Shown piece by piece: positions 16,854 to 26,194 of a DNA stretch of 64,000 nt (position 1 is its first letter; each line of letters opens with the position of its first letter). The notes beneath the pieces are model-generated. The model was not told the DNA's origin, made no database searches, and saw nothing but the letters and a program-made list of their open reading frames with translations. The position numbers and the translations under genes are program-made. The DNA comes from Streptomyces atratus (GTDB taxonomy: Bacteria > Actinomycetota > Actinomycetes > Streptomycetales > Streptomycetaceae). The stretch is taken from NCBI RefSeq assembly GCF_014648655.1, contig NZ_BMRN01000014.1:117644-181643 (forward strand), written 5' to 3'.

Positions 16854-19055
16854 ATGCCCCGGCTGAGTGTCATCATCCCCGTCCGCCGCGCCCGAGGGCA
16901 GTTGCGCGAGTGCCTGGAGTCGGTGCTCACGCAGTCGTTCACGGACATCGAGGTGATCGGGGTCGTCGACGGTTCGCCGGACGGCTCGGGGCTGCTGTTC
17001 GACGAGTTCGCCGCGCGCGACGACCGGGTGCAGGCCATCCATCTGCCGCCGGGGGCCGGGCCGGACGGGCGGCGCAACGCCGGGGCCGAGCGGGCGGTCG
17101 GGGACTATCTCCTCTTCCTGGAGGGCAACTTCGTCCATCTGCCGGGCGCCCTGCAGGCCGTCGCCGACCGACTGGACGCCGCCGGTGACCCCGAACTGCT
17201 GTTGTTCGGCCATCACAGGCGTCCGTTCCGGGGCGGTCCCCGCCCGACCCGGTCGCTGGAGCTGCTCGGCGAACTGCCCGAGGGCCGGCTCACCCTGCTC
17301 GAACACCCCGTGCTCCTGGACATCGCACCGGTCTCCTGGAACCGCGCCGTGCGCCGCACCCTCCACGAGGGCGAGAAGCTGTCCTTCGGACCGGGGCAGC
17401 ACGGGGAGCGGATGTACGCACTGCAGACCCTCGCCGCGGCCGAGTCCGTCGCCGTACTCCCCACCGCCTGCGTCGAGCACCGCAGCCGGCGTCACCTGCC
17501 CGTTGCGGCCGACGGGACGGAACCGGCGGACGGCTCGGCACCGCACCAGCTCGTCGACGCGTACGCCGGTCTGATGGAGTTCGTACGGGACCGGCCGCTC
17601 CTGCGTCCCGTACGGACCCTGCTCTTCGAACGGGCGGCCTGGGAACTCCTTTCCGGATACCCGTCGGTGACCCGGCGGCGCAGGCGCTACGTACGGTCCG
17701 TGGCGGCGTTCCACCGTGCGTACCGGCCGGAGGAGCACCGCTTCCCGGGCGGCGCCCAGGGACTGCGGCCGAAGCTGATGGGTGGTGGACGGTACGTCCT
17801 GCTCGGCGCCCTCGACACGGTCCTGGCCCTGCGCCGTAGTCTGCGGGCGGTTCCCTGCGCGGTCCGGGCGCGGGCCAGGCGCACCCTGTCCGCGCGCTAC
17901 TACTGGTGGCAGCGGAGGCTTCCGCTGGACCCCGGGCTCGCCGTCTACGCCGCGTACTGGAACCGCGGGGTGAGCTGCAATCCGGAGGCCGTCTTCCGCA
18001 AGGCCCAGGAGCTGGCCCCGCAGGTGCGCGGCGTGTGGGTGGTGTCGAAGAACCAGGTGGACACGGTGCCCGCGGGCATCGACCACGTGGTGCCGGGAAC
18101 CCGCCGCTACTGGCAGTTGCTGGCCCGGGCCACGTACTTCTTCAACAACGTCAACTTTCCCGACCACCTGGTCAAGCGCCCCGGCCAGATCCATGTGATG
18201 ACCCATCACGGCACCCCGCTGAAGATCATGGGGCTCGACCAGCAGGACTATCCGGCGGCGGCCCAGGGGCTGAACTTCGACCGGCTGCTCCAGCGCGTCG
18301 ACCGGTGGGACTGGAGCGTCTCCGCCAACCCGCACTCCACCGAGGTGTGGGCACGCGCCTATCCGGGCGCCGCACGGTCCCTCGAGTCGGGCTATCCGCG
18401 CAATGACGTCTTCGCGACGGCGACGGCCGAGCGGATCGCGGAGATCCGCGAGGGGCTCGGCATCCGGCCCGGCCGGCGCTCCATCCTGTACGCGCCGACG
18501 CATCGCGACTACGAGGCGGCGTTCACCAGCCGGCTCGATCTGGTCCGCCTCTGCGAGGCGCTCGGCCCGGACACCGTGGTGATGGTCCGCACCCACTACT
18601 TCTACGAGGGTGCCGGGCTGCCGGAGCATCCTTCGCTCGTCGATGTCTGCGATCACCCGCGGATCGATGAGCTGTGCCTGGCGGCGGACGCCCTGGTGAC
18701 GGACTACTCGTCGGTGATGTTCGACTACGCCCATCTGGACCGCCCGATCGTGGTGCACGCCCCCGACTGGGAGACGTACCGCACGGTCCGGGGAGTCTGC
18801 TTCGATCTGCTGTCCGGGAAGCCCGGCGACACCCCGGGGGCGGTTTCCACCGATACCGACGAGCTGGCCCGGATCTTCCTCGACGGTAGCTGGCGGAGCC
18901 CGGCCAACGAGGCGCTGCGGGCCGCGTTCCGGGCACGGTTCTGTCCGTACGACGACGGGCGCGCCGCGGAGCGGGTGGTGCGGAGGGTGTTGCTGGGGGA
19001 GCGTGCGGTGCCGGGCCCGTCCGGCGGCGTGTCCTCGAACGCCGGACGGGCTTGA
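16854..19055 (+). CDS. GT2 / TagF-like hybrid with degenerate GT2 domain (paralogue 2)
   Basis: A 733-residue paralogue of the preceding gene, probably co-transcribed with it. The TagF half is intact (HHGTPLKIMG near residue 451, YAPTHRDY near 545, TDYSSVMFDYA near 614). The GT2 half has lost key acidic residues: VDDxS has become VVDGS, and the DSDD metal motif has become EGNF (in LLFLEGNFV). The domain therefore probably cannot bind a nucleotide-sugar in the usual way and may be structural or inactive. The ATG at 16854 has a purine-rich GAGAAAGAG ribosome binding site. The C terminus runs into a repeated streptomycete hairpin element. Confidence 0.85.
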   Translation: MPRLSVIIPVRRARGQLRECLESVLTQSFTDIEVIGVVDGSPDGSGLLFDEFAARDDRVQAIHLPPGAGPDGRRNAGAERAVGDYLLFLEGNFVHLPGALQAVADRLDAAGDPELLLFGHHRRPFRGGPRPTRSLELLGELPEGRLTLLEHPVLLDIAPVSWNRAVRRTLHEGEKLSFGPGQHGERMYALQTLAAAESVAVLPTACVEHRSRRHLPVAADGTEPADGSAPHQLVDAYAGLMEFVRDRPLLRPVRTLLFERAAWELLSGYPSVTRRRRRYVRSVAAFHRAYRPEEHRFPGGAQGLRPKLMGGGRYVLLGALDTVLALRRSLRAVPCAVRARARRTLSARYYWWQRRLPLDPGLAVYAAYWNRGVSCNPEAVFRKAQELAPQVRGVWVVSKNQVDTVPAGIDHVVPGTRRYWQLLARATYFFNNVNFPDHLVKRPGQIHVMTHHGTPLKIMGLDQQDYPAAAQGLNFDRLLQRVDRWDWSVSANPHSTEVWARAYPGAARSLESGYPRNDVFATATAERIAEIREGLGIRPGRRSILYAPTHRDYEAAFTSRLDLVRLCEALGPDTVVMVRTHYFYEGAGLPEHPSLVDVCDHPRIDELCLAADALVTDYSSVMFDYAHLDRPIVVHAPDWETYRTVRGVCFDLLSGKPGDTPGAVSTDTDELARIFLDGSWRSPANEALRAAFRARFCPYDDGRAAERVVRRVLLGERAVPGPSGGVSSNAGRA
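19015..19051. repeat. Streptomycete intergenic hairpin repeat / terminator
   Basis: A 12-bp perfect inverted repeat (19015-19026 with 19040-19051, arm gcccgtccggcg) overlaps the last codons of paralogue 2. The sequence around it (tcctcgaacgccggacggg) matches a hairpin family seen again near 36205 and 44390-44610. It separates the convergent genes and can act as a bidirectional terminator. Confidence 0.65.
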
Positions 19056-19061
19056 ATCCGC

Positions 19062-19436
19062 TCAGCGTTGCTGGCCCGCCATCACCGTGAAGAGGCCGAC
19101 GACCACGAGCAGCGAGCCTCCCCAGGTCCACATCGACGTCCGCTCGTGCAGCACGGTCGCCCCGGCCAGCACGATCAGCAGATACCCGAGGGCGTTGAAC
19201 GGATAGGCGATGGACAGCGGCACCTTGGCCAGGGTGGTCATCCAGGCGATGGCGGACACCGCGAAGACCACCAGGCCGAGGACGACCCAGGGGCTGGTCG
19301 CGGCCCGCACGGCGAGGGACCCGCCGCCCTGCGCGGCAGCGGCCGCGGCGCCCTTCATCCCGTGCTTGAGCATGATCTGGCCGCCCGCCGACGAGAACAC
19401 GGCGAACAGCAGCAGCATCAGACTGGGGAGGGTCAA
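19062..19436 (-). CDS. SMR/EamA-type membrane protein, putative lipid-linked sugar flippase (ArnE-like)
   Basis: A 124-residue protein with four predicted membrane helices, in the size class of small multidrug resistance transporters and of ArnE/ArnF, which flip undecaprenyl-phosphate sugars. Because it lies behind a polyisoprenyl-type GT2 and a GT87-like transferase, I favour a flippase role over drug efflux; that is inference. The start is not certain. TTG 19436 has an AGGAG seven bases upstream, while the next ATG (10 codons in the open frame before LLLFAV) would clip helix 1. It is the last gene of the minus-strand trio 22361 to 19062. Confidence 0.65.
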   Translation of the reverse strand: MTLPSLMLLLFAVFSSAGGQIMLKHGMKGAAAAAAQGGGSLAVRAATSPWVVLGLVVFAVSAIAWMTTLAKVPLSIAYPFNALGYLLIVLAGATVLHERTSMWTWGGSLLVVVGLFTVMAGQQR

Positions 19437-19506
19437 GACCTTGCTCCTGACTGCGGCGACCGGGGTTTCGGACGTCGGGGCGGGGGTGGGACGGGGGACG
19501 GCGGCC

Positions 19507-21021
19507 TCAGACGCCGACCCGGTCGGCCGAGGCGTGCTGTCGGTTGAGGATGTCCTGTACATCGACGTGCTCTCCAGCGATGATCGTCTCGGCCGCATGC
19601 GGGGTGAGCAGTGCGACGTGCTGATAGCCGAACAGCGTCGGCCGGATCCGGGTGAGCAGCTTCGACACCCCTCCGAGGACCGCGGGGAGCGGTCCGCCTC
19701 CGAGCAACGCCCAGAACGGGGCTCCGGTGGAGGCGATGTGGAGGACGTCGTAGCCCGCGTTCCTGACCGTGCGGCGCAGGCTGGCCCGGGTGAAGAAGCG
19801 CAGATGCGTTTCGTCGAGGATGCCGCGCCGGTCGTAGTCGAAGACGCCGAGCGCGACCCGCAGCCGTGAGTACCAGTGACTGAAGTTCGGTACGGAGAGC
19901 AGCACATGGCCGCCGGGCCGCAGCACGGTGGCGACCTCGGCGAGCACGCGCTCGGGGCGGGAGAGATGCTCGATGACATCGCCGGCGACGACGTAGTCGT
20001 AGTCGGTGCCGATCTCCGCGGGCAGCCCCTCCTCCAGGTCGGCGAGGTGGAAGTAGGTGCATTTCTCGCGTACGCCGGGGACCTCGACGTAGTCCACGCC
20101 CGTCACTTCGTGGCCGAGGGCTTCGAGGCGCTGCGCGAACAGGCCCCCGGAGCAGCCGAGATCGAGTACCCGGCCGGGCGGGAGGCTGCGCATCTTCTCC
20201 AGGATGACGGCGTGCGAGGAACCGTCGCCCTCCTTGAAGGCGTACTCGACGGGCTTGGGGATCCAGGCGCAGGTGCCGAATCCCTTGACGGCGAGCCGGT
20301 ATTCGAGGACGTCCTTGACGACGTCCTTCGCGTACTTCATGCCGTTGACGTAGCAGATCTCGTCGCCGTAGTAGGTGGGGACGGGGATCTCCTTGATCCG
20401 CATTCCTTCGTTGAGCAGCTGGACGATGATCTGGGTGTCGAAGTCGAACGCGTCGGTGTTCCGGTGGATCGGCAGCCTCTTGAGTGCCGCGACGCTGTAG
20501 GCGCGGTACCCGGAGTGGAATTCGGTGAGCTGCGAGCCGAGAAGGGCGTTCTCCAGACGGGTGAGAATGCGGTTGCCGAGCCATTTGTACATCGGCATGC
20601 CGCCCTTGAGAGCGGATCCGGATTTCATCATCCGCGAGCCGAACACGGCATCGCATTCGCCGCGTTCGATCGGTGCGACCATGTCGGGCAGAAATTCGGG
20701 GGCGTACTGTCCGTCGCCGTGCAGCAGCACGATGATGTCGAGTCCGTGTTCGGCGGCCAGCGCGTATCCGGCCTTCTGGTTTCCGCCGTATCCGAGATTC
20801 TTGGTGTGCCGCATCACCACGGTCCGCGGCAGCCCCTCCGTCTGCGACCAGCGGCAGCCTGCGGTGAAGGTCGCGTCATGGCTCGCGTCGTCGAGAATCA
20901 GGACCTCGGCGACCTTGGACCGGAAGTCTTCCGGAATGCGGTCGAGGGTCCTCTCCAGCGTCGTCTCGGCGTTGTACGCGACCACCAGGATGCCGATCCT
21001 GGGGCTCGGGCTTTCCTTCAC
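19507..21021 (-). CDS. GT2 glycosyltransferase / SAM methyltransferase fusion
   Basis: A 504-residue soluble fusion. Residues about 8-235 are a DPM1-like family 2 glycosyltransferase (ILVVAYNAETTL, LDDASHD, HGDGQY as the metal motif, FHSGYRAYS), the type that loads a sugar onto polyprenyl phosphate. Residues about 285-420 are a class I SAM methyltransferase (VLDLGCSGGLFA, VTGVDYVE, GDVIEHL, LRPGGHVLLSVPN). A single protein may therefore make and methylate a lipid-linked sugar. No C-terminal membrane helices are present, unlike GtrB. GTG 21021 has a GGAG eight bases upstream; the longer open frame to 21783 overlaps the upstream gene antiparallel to its frame and is rejected. Confidence 0.8.
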   Translation of the reverse strand: MKESPSPRIGILVVAYNAETTLERTLDRIPEDFRSKVAEVLILDDASHDATFTAGCRWSQTEGLPRTVVMRHTKNLGYGGNQKAGYALAAEHGLDIIVLLHGDGQYAPEFLPDMVAPIERGECDAVFGSRMMKSGSALKGGMPMYKWLGNRILTRLENALLGSQLTEFHSGYRAYSVAALKRLPIHRNTDAFDFDTQIIVQLLNEGMRIKEIPVPTYYGDEICYVNGMKYAKDVVKDVLEYRLAVKGFGTCAWIPKPVEYAFKEGDGSSHAVILEKMRSLPPGRVLDLGCSGGLFAQRLEALGHEVTGVDYVEVPGVREKCTYFHLADLEEGLPAEIGTDYDYVVAGDVIEHLSRPERVLAEVATVLRPGGHVLLSVPNFSHWYSRLRVALGVFDYDRRGILDETHLRFFTRASLRRTVRNAGYDVLHIASTGAPFWALLGGGPLPAVLGGVSKLLTRIRPTLFGYQHVALLTPHAAETIIAGEHVDVQDILNRQHASADRVGV

Positions 21022-21068
21022 AGGGCGTTCTCCAGTTGTGCTCGGTGCTCGGTGCTCGGGAGGGGCGG

Positions 21069-22361
21069 TCAGTTGACGGGGGAACCGGTGGGCCGCGGGG
21101 TGCAGGGCGCCGGGACCGAGGTCTGCTCGGCGGGGGATTGCGGGGGTCCGGCCGGCTGCGCGGCAAGGATCTTGCGGACTCCGCTGACGAGGCCGGCGGC
21201 GAGGACGAACCAGCCGGCCTCGCCCAGATGCAGCACCGTTTCGCTCCAGTGCACGGCGGAACGTCCCTGGTAACCGAGGACCGCCGTCAGGCCGAGCAGA
21301 CAGCTGTACGCGGCGCCTTCCCAGAACCCGATGACGAACAGCCCGGCGGCCGCCCAGGTCAGGTACTGCAGGGCGGACGCGGTGGAGAGCAGCAGCAGGA
21401 GGCCCATCGTGACGGCGACGACACCGGGCAGCTGCGCGGGCCGCAGCCAGGCGAGCCAGACCCCGACCGCCACGCAGGCCAGCACGAAGAGCAAATGCCC
21501 CTCGCCGTGGATGAAGGTGATGAAGGACTGCGGCAGGCTGAGCGCATCGGCGAACCGGACGAGGCCCCAGAGCCGGTAGCTGCCGCCCGCGTACTCCAGG
21601 ACGTTCTCCTTGAGGCTCTGCGGCACAGTCACCAGGGCCGGTCCCCAGACGAGGGCGACGAGGACGGTGAACCCGGCGGTGAAACGGATGAGCGCCGGCC
21701 GGCCCGAGCGCAGCGCGACGACGAACAGCGCCGGGATCACCACCACCGGGACGAACTTGACACTGATCGAGAGCAGGGCACACACCCCGGCGGCCAGCGG
21801 CGCCTTCCGGTCCGCGAGCAGATGGGCGGCGGCCAGGGCGAACGTGATGGCGACCGCGTCGGTGTTGCCGTGATAGCCGGAGGTGGCGATCAGTACGGGG
21901 CTGACGGCCACGCCCACACCGCAGGCGACCGCCGTACCGGTGGAGCTGCGCCGGCGCACGATTTCGAACACGAGGAGAGCGCAGAAGAAGTCGGCGATCG
22001 AGGCGGGTGACCTGATCAACGTTCCGAAAGGAATTCCGAGTTCGGAGAGTTCATGCAGACCGAGAAGCATCCAGCCGGCCAGTGGCGGATGGTTGTAGAC
22101 GGGCAGTCCCGGAAGCGGCTGTTCGTAAATCCGAATGGGGCCGTACCGCACGATGGCTTCTGCGAAACCTTGAAAGATCCGCACGTCGGCCGGGCCGGAC
22201 ATATTCGCCGCGATCAGCATTCGGGTGAGGAGGCCGACGGCCGCAGCGATGAGCACCACCGCTCTTGCCCGTCGTACGTCCCAGGTTTCGCATCGCATTC
22301 GGATACCCATGAAAACAGAACGTAGCAACCCGAAGACGCTGAGCAACGCACCGATGACCAC
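21069..22361 (-). CDS. GT87-like polytopic membrane glycosyltransferase
   Basis: A 430-residue integral membrane protein with about ten hydrophobic helices. An early outer-face loop contains an acidic residue pair after NMSGPADVRIF and the YNHPPLAGWML segment, characteristic of GT-C transferases of the DUF2029/GT87 type. These use polyprenyl-phosphate sugars on the outer face of the membrane. It is first in an apparent operon with the GT2-methyltransferase fusion (47-base gap) and the SMR-like protein (70-base gap), suggesting a load-flip-transfer module. The start is GTG 22361 with weak AAGG, or ATG 22310; neither has a convincing ribosome binding site. Confidence 0.7.
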   Translation of the reverse strand: MVIGALLSVFGLLRSVFMGIRMRCETWDVRRARAVVLIAAAVGLLTRMLIAANMSGPADVRIFQGFAEAIVRYGPIRIYEQPLPGLPVYNHPPLAGWMLLGLHELSELGIPFGTLIRSPASIADFFCALLVFEIVRRRSSTGTAVACGVGVAVSPVLIATSGYHGNTDAVAITFALAAAHLLADRKAPLAAGVCALLSISVKFVPVVVIPALFVVALRSGRPALIRFTAGFTVLVALVWGPALVTVPQSLKENVLEYAGGSYRLWGLVRFADALSLPQSFITFIHGEGHLLFVLACVAVGVWLAWLRPAQLPGVVAVTMGLLLLLSTASALQYLTWAAAGLFVIGFWEGAAYSCLLGLTAVLGYQGRSAVHWSETVLHLGEAGWFVLAAGLVSGVRKILAAQPAGPPQSPAEQTSVPAPCTPRPTGSPVN

Positions 22362-22474
22362 GCTTGGACGCCTTGCACGGCTCGCGACTTCGATGCACTG
22401 CGTGTCTGCGCAAACGTCCGAATCCCTGAATCACCCGAATGGTTCAGGCGGGGTGCGGTGGTCTCGGCGCCCCT

Positions 22475-22520
22475 GCCCGGCCGGCACCGGGACCGGCCGG
22501 GCCGCACGGACCGCGGTCCG
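22475..22520 (-). terminator. Hairpins downstream of the long teichoic enzyme
   Basis: A 10-bp inverted repeat (22475-22484 with 22493-22502, arm gcccggccgg) and a perfect 14-bp palindrome (22507-22520, cggaccgcggtccg) follow the stop at 22526 on the minus strand. They probably terminate that gene upstream of the GT87 operon. Confidence 0.5.
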
Positions 22521-22525
22521 GCGGA

Positions 22526-25500
22526 TCAGGGCCGGTCAAGGACCTGGAGCATCCGGTCGACCACCCCCGCCGCCGCGTGTCCGTCGTCCAGGTCGCAGAA
22601 GTCCCGGCGAAATGCCTCGTACGCCTGCGCGTGTCCCCTGGTGGCCCGCTCCGGGTCGCGCAGCGCCTCGATGAGTCCGGCGGAGCCGGGGATCAGGGGG
22701 CCGGGGGCGCGGGCCTCGAAGTCGAAGCAGAAGCCGCGCAGGATGTCGCGGTAGTGCGCCAGATCGTAGGTGTGGAAGAGCATCGGGCGGCCGGTCTGGG
22801 CGAAGTCGAACATCAGCGAGGAGTAGTCGGTGACCAGCGCGTCGCTGATCAGCATCAGCTCTCCGACGTCCCCGTAGCGCGAGACGTCACGGACGAAGCC
22901 GCTGCCGCTGTCCGGGAGGCGGTCGGTGACCAGATAGTGGCGGCGGACCAACAGGACGGTGTCCGCACCGAGTTCGCGTTCGGCGGCGGCCAGGTCGAGC
23001 TGCAGGTCGAGGGCGTAGCGGCCGCCGCTCCGCGGCCGGTCCTCGCGCCAGGTCGGCGCGTACAGCACGACCCGCTTTCCCTCGGGGATGCCGAGCCGCT
23101 CCCGTGCCGCCGCGGCGACCTTGGTGCGGTCCGAGGCGTGGAACAGGTCGTTGCGGGGGTAGCCGCATTCCAGGACCTCGCCCCGGTAGCCGAACGAGCG
23201 CCGCAGGACGGGGGTGGAGAAGCGGTTCGGGGAGACCAGGACGCTCCACTGCCGGGCGCGCCGCTCGATGGTGGCGATATAGGCGGCATTGGCCTGGGCG
23301 GTGCCCGCGAGGTCGAGACCGATGCGCTTGAGGGGGGTGCCGTGCCAGGTCTGGACGACGCACTGGCCCTCGCGCCGCTCGAACCACTCCGGCAGCTGGG
23401 TGTTGGTGACGATGTGACGGCTGCGGGCCAGCGCCTCGTGCCAGGCGGCGGAGCCGTGCTCGACGGCCGCTGCTCCCACCGGGATACGGGCCTGCTGGTC
23501 GCACACCACCCACAGATGCCCCAACTCGGCGCCCCGCCGCGCCACTTCCTCATGGATCGCACGCGGCGAGTCGGAGTACTGGCGGCCGTCGAAGCTGCTG
23601 TACAGCACGGTGTCGCGCAGGGGTGCCATGCGCAGGCCCCGGTATGCCTCGCGCAGCAGCCGCCTGCCGCGCGCACCGCGTTCCGCGGCGGTGAGCACCG
23701 ATGCGCAGTTGATCAGCAGCTGGTCATGGAAGCGCCTTTCGATGAGGTACTGCCGGCCCGCGAGGGTGCGGGCGGCGGGCAGGGTGCGGTGGGCCGCGGC
23801 GGGGATGCGCAGCGGGGCGTCGTACGCGTCGTCCCTCGCACCCTTCTCGCGGAGGAAGAGGTACCAATGGCCCTGGCCCAGCGGCAGTTTCCCTCCGGGT
23901 CCCTCGACGGCGTCCGGCCGGAGCGCGGCCCTGAACCGCCGCTCCTGGACGGCCCCGGAGGAGGCGAGGGGGAAGACGGCCTCCTCGCCGTGCCCGCTGT
24001 GCCGGGCCACCAACTCGACGGGCCGCTCCGGGTCGTCGGGGAAGGTGCCCTCCAGGAGGAGCTGTCCGTCCTCCGTCCAGGTCGCCAGGTCGACGGCGGG
24101 CTGTACGGTGCGGTCGCTGATCAGCAGATTGCCGCGGGAGCTTGCGGTCAGACCGAGTTCGCGCCGCTGGTCGCCGTCCCTGCCCAGTGGGTAACGGCCC
24201 GGCAGTACGGGCCCCGGCACATCGATCGGTGTCCTGCGCCCGTCCGGGCCGACGAGTTGCAGACTGTACGGCAGCTGTGCGGACGCCTCCCCCTCCCCCG
24301 CTCCCTGCCGGGCGTCGGCGAAGGCGCCGAGCGGGACATCGGCTGTGAAGCGCCGCCACCCCGCCGCCGAGGGCACGGCCCCCTCGTGCACGGTCACCGG
24401 ACAGTCGAAGGAGGTACTGGAGGGCCGGTGGGTGAGTGCGAGGCGCAGCGGTCCCTTGCCGAGACGGTCACGGATCATCCCGTGGATCACCACGGTGCCC
24501 GTGCCGCCCGCGCGGTGCGTCTCGAAGCGGGCATCGATCCGCTCGGCGTGCAGCACGAGCCTGTCGTTCTCGAAGGCGGGCACGATCCGGTGGTCGCCAT
24601 CGGGCCGGTGGACGGGCGGCGGTGCGGCCGCCTCGCTCGTCGAGAGGTCGGAGCGGCGCAGCATGCCGTGCCCGGCAATGCCGATCTCCAGGTGCCAGGT
24701 GAGCCGTTCGAGGCTGCCGGCCGCATCGATGCGGAGCCTCGTCGGGTCGATGACGGTCTCGAAGCCGGAGCGGTCGTAGTCGTGCAGGCTCTGCCGGGAC
24801 CGGGCGGTGGCCTCGGGTTCGACGACCGTGCGCAGCCGGAGCGGCAGCACATGCCGTCGCCCCGCCCGCAGCCAGCCGGCCCGGAACTCGGTGCCGCGCG
24901 TGGTGGCGGGCAGATTCCGGATGTACGCGTACCCCTTGAGGTGCAGCTTGCCGCCCCGCCAGCAGGCGTCCTGCAGCCGGGCGGTGAGCGGCAGATCCCG
25001 GTCGGTGACCCGCAGCACCGAGCGCGGCACCGGCCGGATGAGGGCGGGGAAGGATGCGCTGCGGCGCCGCACGCCCCGTACCGCGAACGCTCCCGGCTCG
25101 GCCTTGTCGAAGGCGAGCAGGGCCAGCAGTTCATCGGTCCGCCGTTCGCGCACGAGGTGCCACATCAGGCGCAGTCGCAGCGGGAGCGCGTCGAGGACGG
25201 CCGGGTCGACCTGGTCGGTGAACTCGTTCGCGTAGGTGAGGAAGGCGCGCCGGTACTCCTCGTCGCCGTCGGGCAGCGCCTCCATGAAGTACCAGAGGTC
25301 GTTGGCGAGGACGTGTGCCTCGTACTGCCGTTTGTCGGCGGCGCCGCGGTGCTCGTCGAGGAACGTGGAGACGCCCAGCACGTGCGAGGCCCGGTCCTGG
25401 ATACCGCGGACGACGGCGCGGCGGGTGGTGATCGAGCCCGCCCGGTCGCGCCAGTGGTAGACGGCGTCCTTCAGCACATCGACGGAGCGGGCCAGGAAGT

Positions 25501-26080
25501 GGGCGGGCAGGACGACCGGGATGTCCTCGTAGAGGGCGCCGACCGGGAAGGCGAAGGCGTGCTCGTCCCAGAAGGACCGGCGGAAGACCTTGTTGCAGGC
25601 GATCCGGTCGGCGGCGAGGTCCCAGTCGCGGGAGATGTGGGTGCGCAGCCGGGTCGTCGCCATGGGCTTGCGGAAGTTGGGCGACTGCTGGAGCTTTCCG
25701 GAGGCCCGCAGCCGCAGCACATTGCCGGACGCGATGTCCGAGCCGGTCTCGTCCAGGGCGCCGACGAGAAGTTCGTACGCGCGGGGCGGGAGCACGTCGT
25801 CGCTGTCGACGAAAGCGAGATGGCGGGCGCCCGGGTCGCAGTGGCGGACCCCGGTGTTGCGGGCGTGCCCGAGTCCGCCGTTCTCCTGGCTCACCAGCCG
25901 GAACCGGCCGTCCTGTCCGGCGAACTCGGCGGCCAGGGCCGCGCTGTTGTCGGTGGACCCGTCGTCGACCATCACCACCTCCAGGTCGGCCATGGTCTGC
26001 TCCGCGAGGGACTTCAGGCAGTCCGTCAGATAGAGCTCGACGTTGTGGACGGGTACGACGACACTGAGCCGTGGCGGCAT
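22526..26080 (-). CDS. Long GT2 / TagF-like hybrid (paralogue 3)
   Basis: A 1,184-residue wall-polymer enzyme. It has a GT-A domain at residues 1 to about 230 (LSVVVPVHNVE, VDDGSTDNS, VDSDDVLPP, all key acids present). A middle region of about 450 residues (roughly 330-770) has no family I recognise and looks beta-rich. The TagF-like domain occupies about 780-1165 (SSFDGRQYSD, TWHGTPLKRIG, YAPTWREDR, TDYSSLMFDFA). It differs from the short paralogues, which have THRDY in place of TWRED. I chose ATG 26080 (MPPRLSVVV) by analogy with its relatives; GTG 26089 is also possible and neither has a clear ribosome binding site. It is on the opposite strand from its closest relative at 28321. Confidence 0.82.
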   Translation of the reverse strand: MPPRLSVVVPVHNVELYLTDCLKSLAEQTMADLEVVMVDDGSTDNSAALAAEFAGQDGRFRLVSQENGGLGHARNTGVRHCDPGARHLAFVDSDDVLPPRAYELLVGALDETGSDIASGNVLRLRASGKLQQSPNFRKPMATTRLRTHISRDWDLAADRIACNKVFRRSFWDEHAFAFPVGALYEDIPVVLPAHFLARSVDVLKDAVYHWRDRAGSITTRRAVVRGIQDRASHVLGVSTFLDEHRGAADKRQYEAHVLANDLWYFMEALPDGDEEYRRAFLTYANEFTDQVDPAVLDALPLRLRLMWHLVRERRTDELLALLAFDKAEPGAFAVRGVRRRSASFPALIRPVPRSVLRVTDRDLPLTARLQDACWRGGKLHLKGYAYIRNLPATTRGTEFRAGWLRAGRRHVLPLRLRTVVEPEATARSRQSLHDYDRSGFETVIDPTRLRIDAAGSLERLTWHLEIGIAGHGMLRRSDLSTSEAAAPPPVHRPDGDHRIVPAFENDRLVLHAERIDARFETHRAGGTGTVVIHGMIRDRLGKGPLRLALTHRPSSTSFDCPVTVHEGAVPSAAGWRRFTADVPLGAFADARQGAGEGEASAQLPYSLQLVGPDGRRTPIDVPGPVLPGRYPLGRDGDQRRELGLTASSRGNLLISDRTVQPAVDLATWTEDGQLLLEGTFPDDPERPVELVARHSGHGEEAVFPLASSGAVQERRFRAALRPDAVEGPGGKLPLGQGHWYLFLREKGARDDAYDAPLRIPAAAHRTLPAARTLAGRQYLIERRFHDQLLINCASVLTAAERGARGRRLLREAYRGLRMAPLRDTVLYSSFDGRQYSDSPRAIHEEVARRGAELGHLWVVCDQQARIPVGAAAVEHGSAAWHEALARSRHIVTNTQLPEWFERREGQCVVQTWHGTPLKRIGLDLAGTAQANAAYIATIERRARQWSVLVSPNRFSTPVLRRSFGYRGEVLECGYPRNDLFHASDRTKVAAAARERLGIPEGKRVVLYAPTWREDRPRSGGRYALDLQLDLAAAERELGADTVLLVRRHYLVTDRLPDSGSGFVRDVSRYGDVGELMLISDALVTDYSSLMFDFAQTGRPMLFHTYDLAHYRDILRGFCFDFEARAPGPLIPGSAGLIEALRDPERATRGHAQAYEAFRRDFCDLDDGHAAAGVVDRMLQVLDRP

Positions 26081-26194
26081 GTTGAGCACGTCCGTTCATC
26101 GGGGGCCTGGTTGTCCGTATGGCTCAACCCCGTGCGGGGCCCGGGGTCACCGGTTGCGGTCTTTCCCGAACGGGTGACATCGGCTGCGCCGCGC

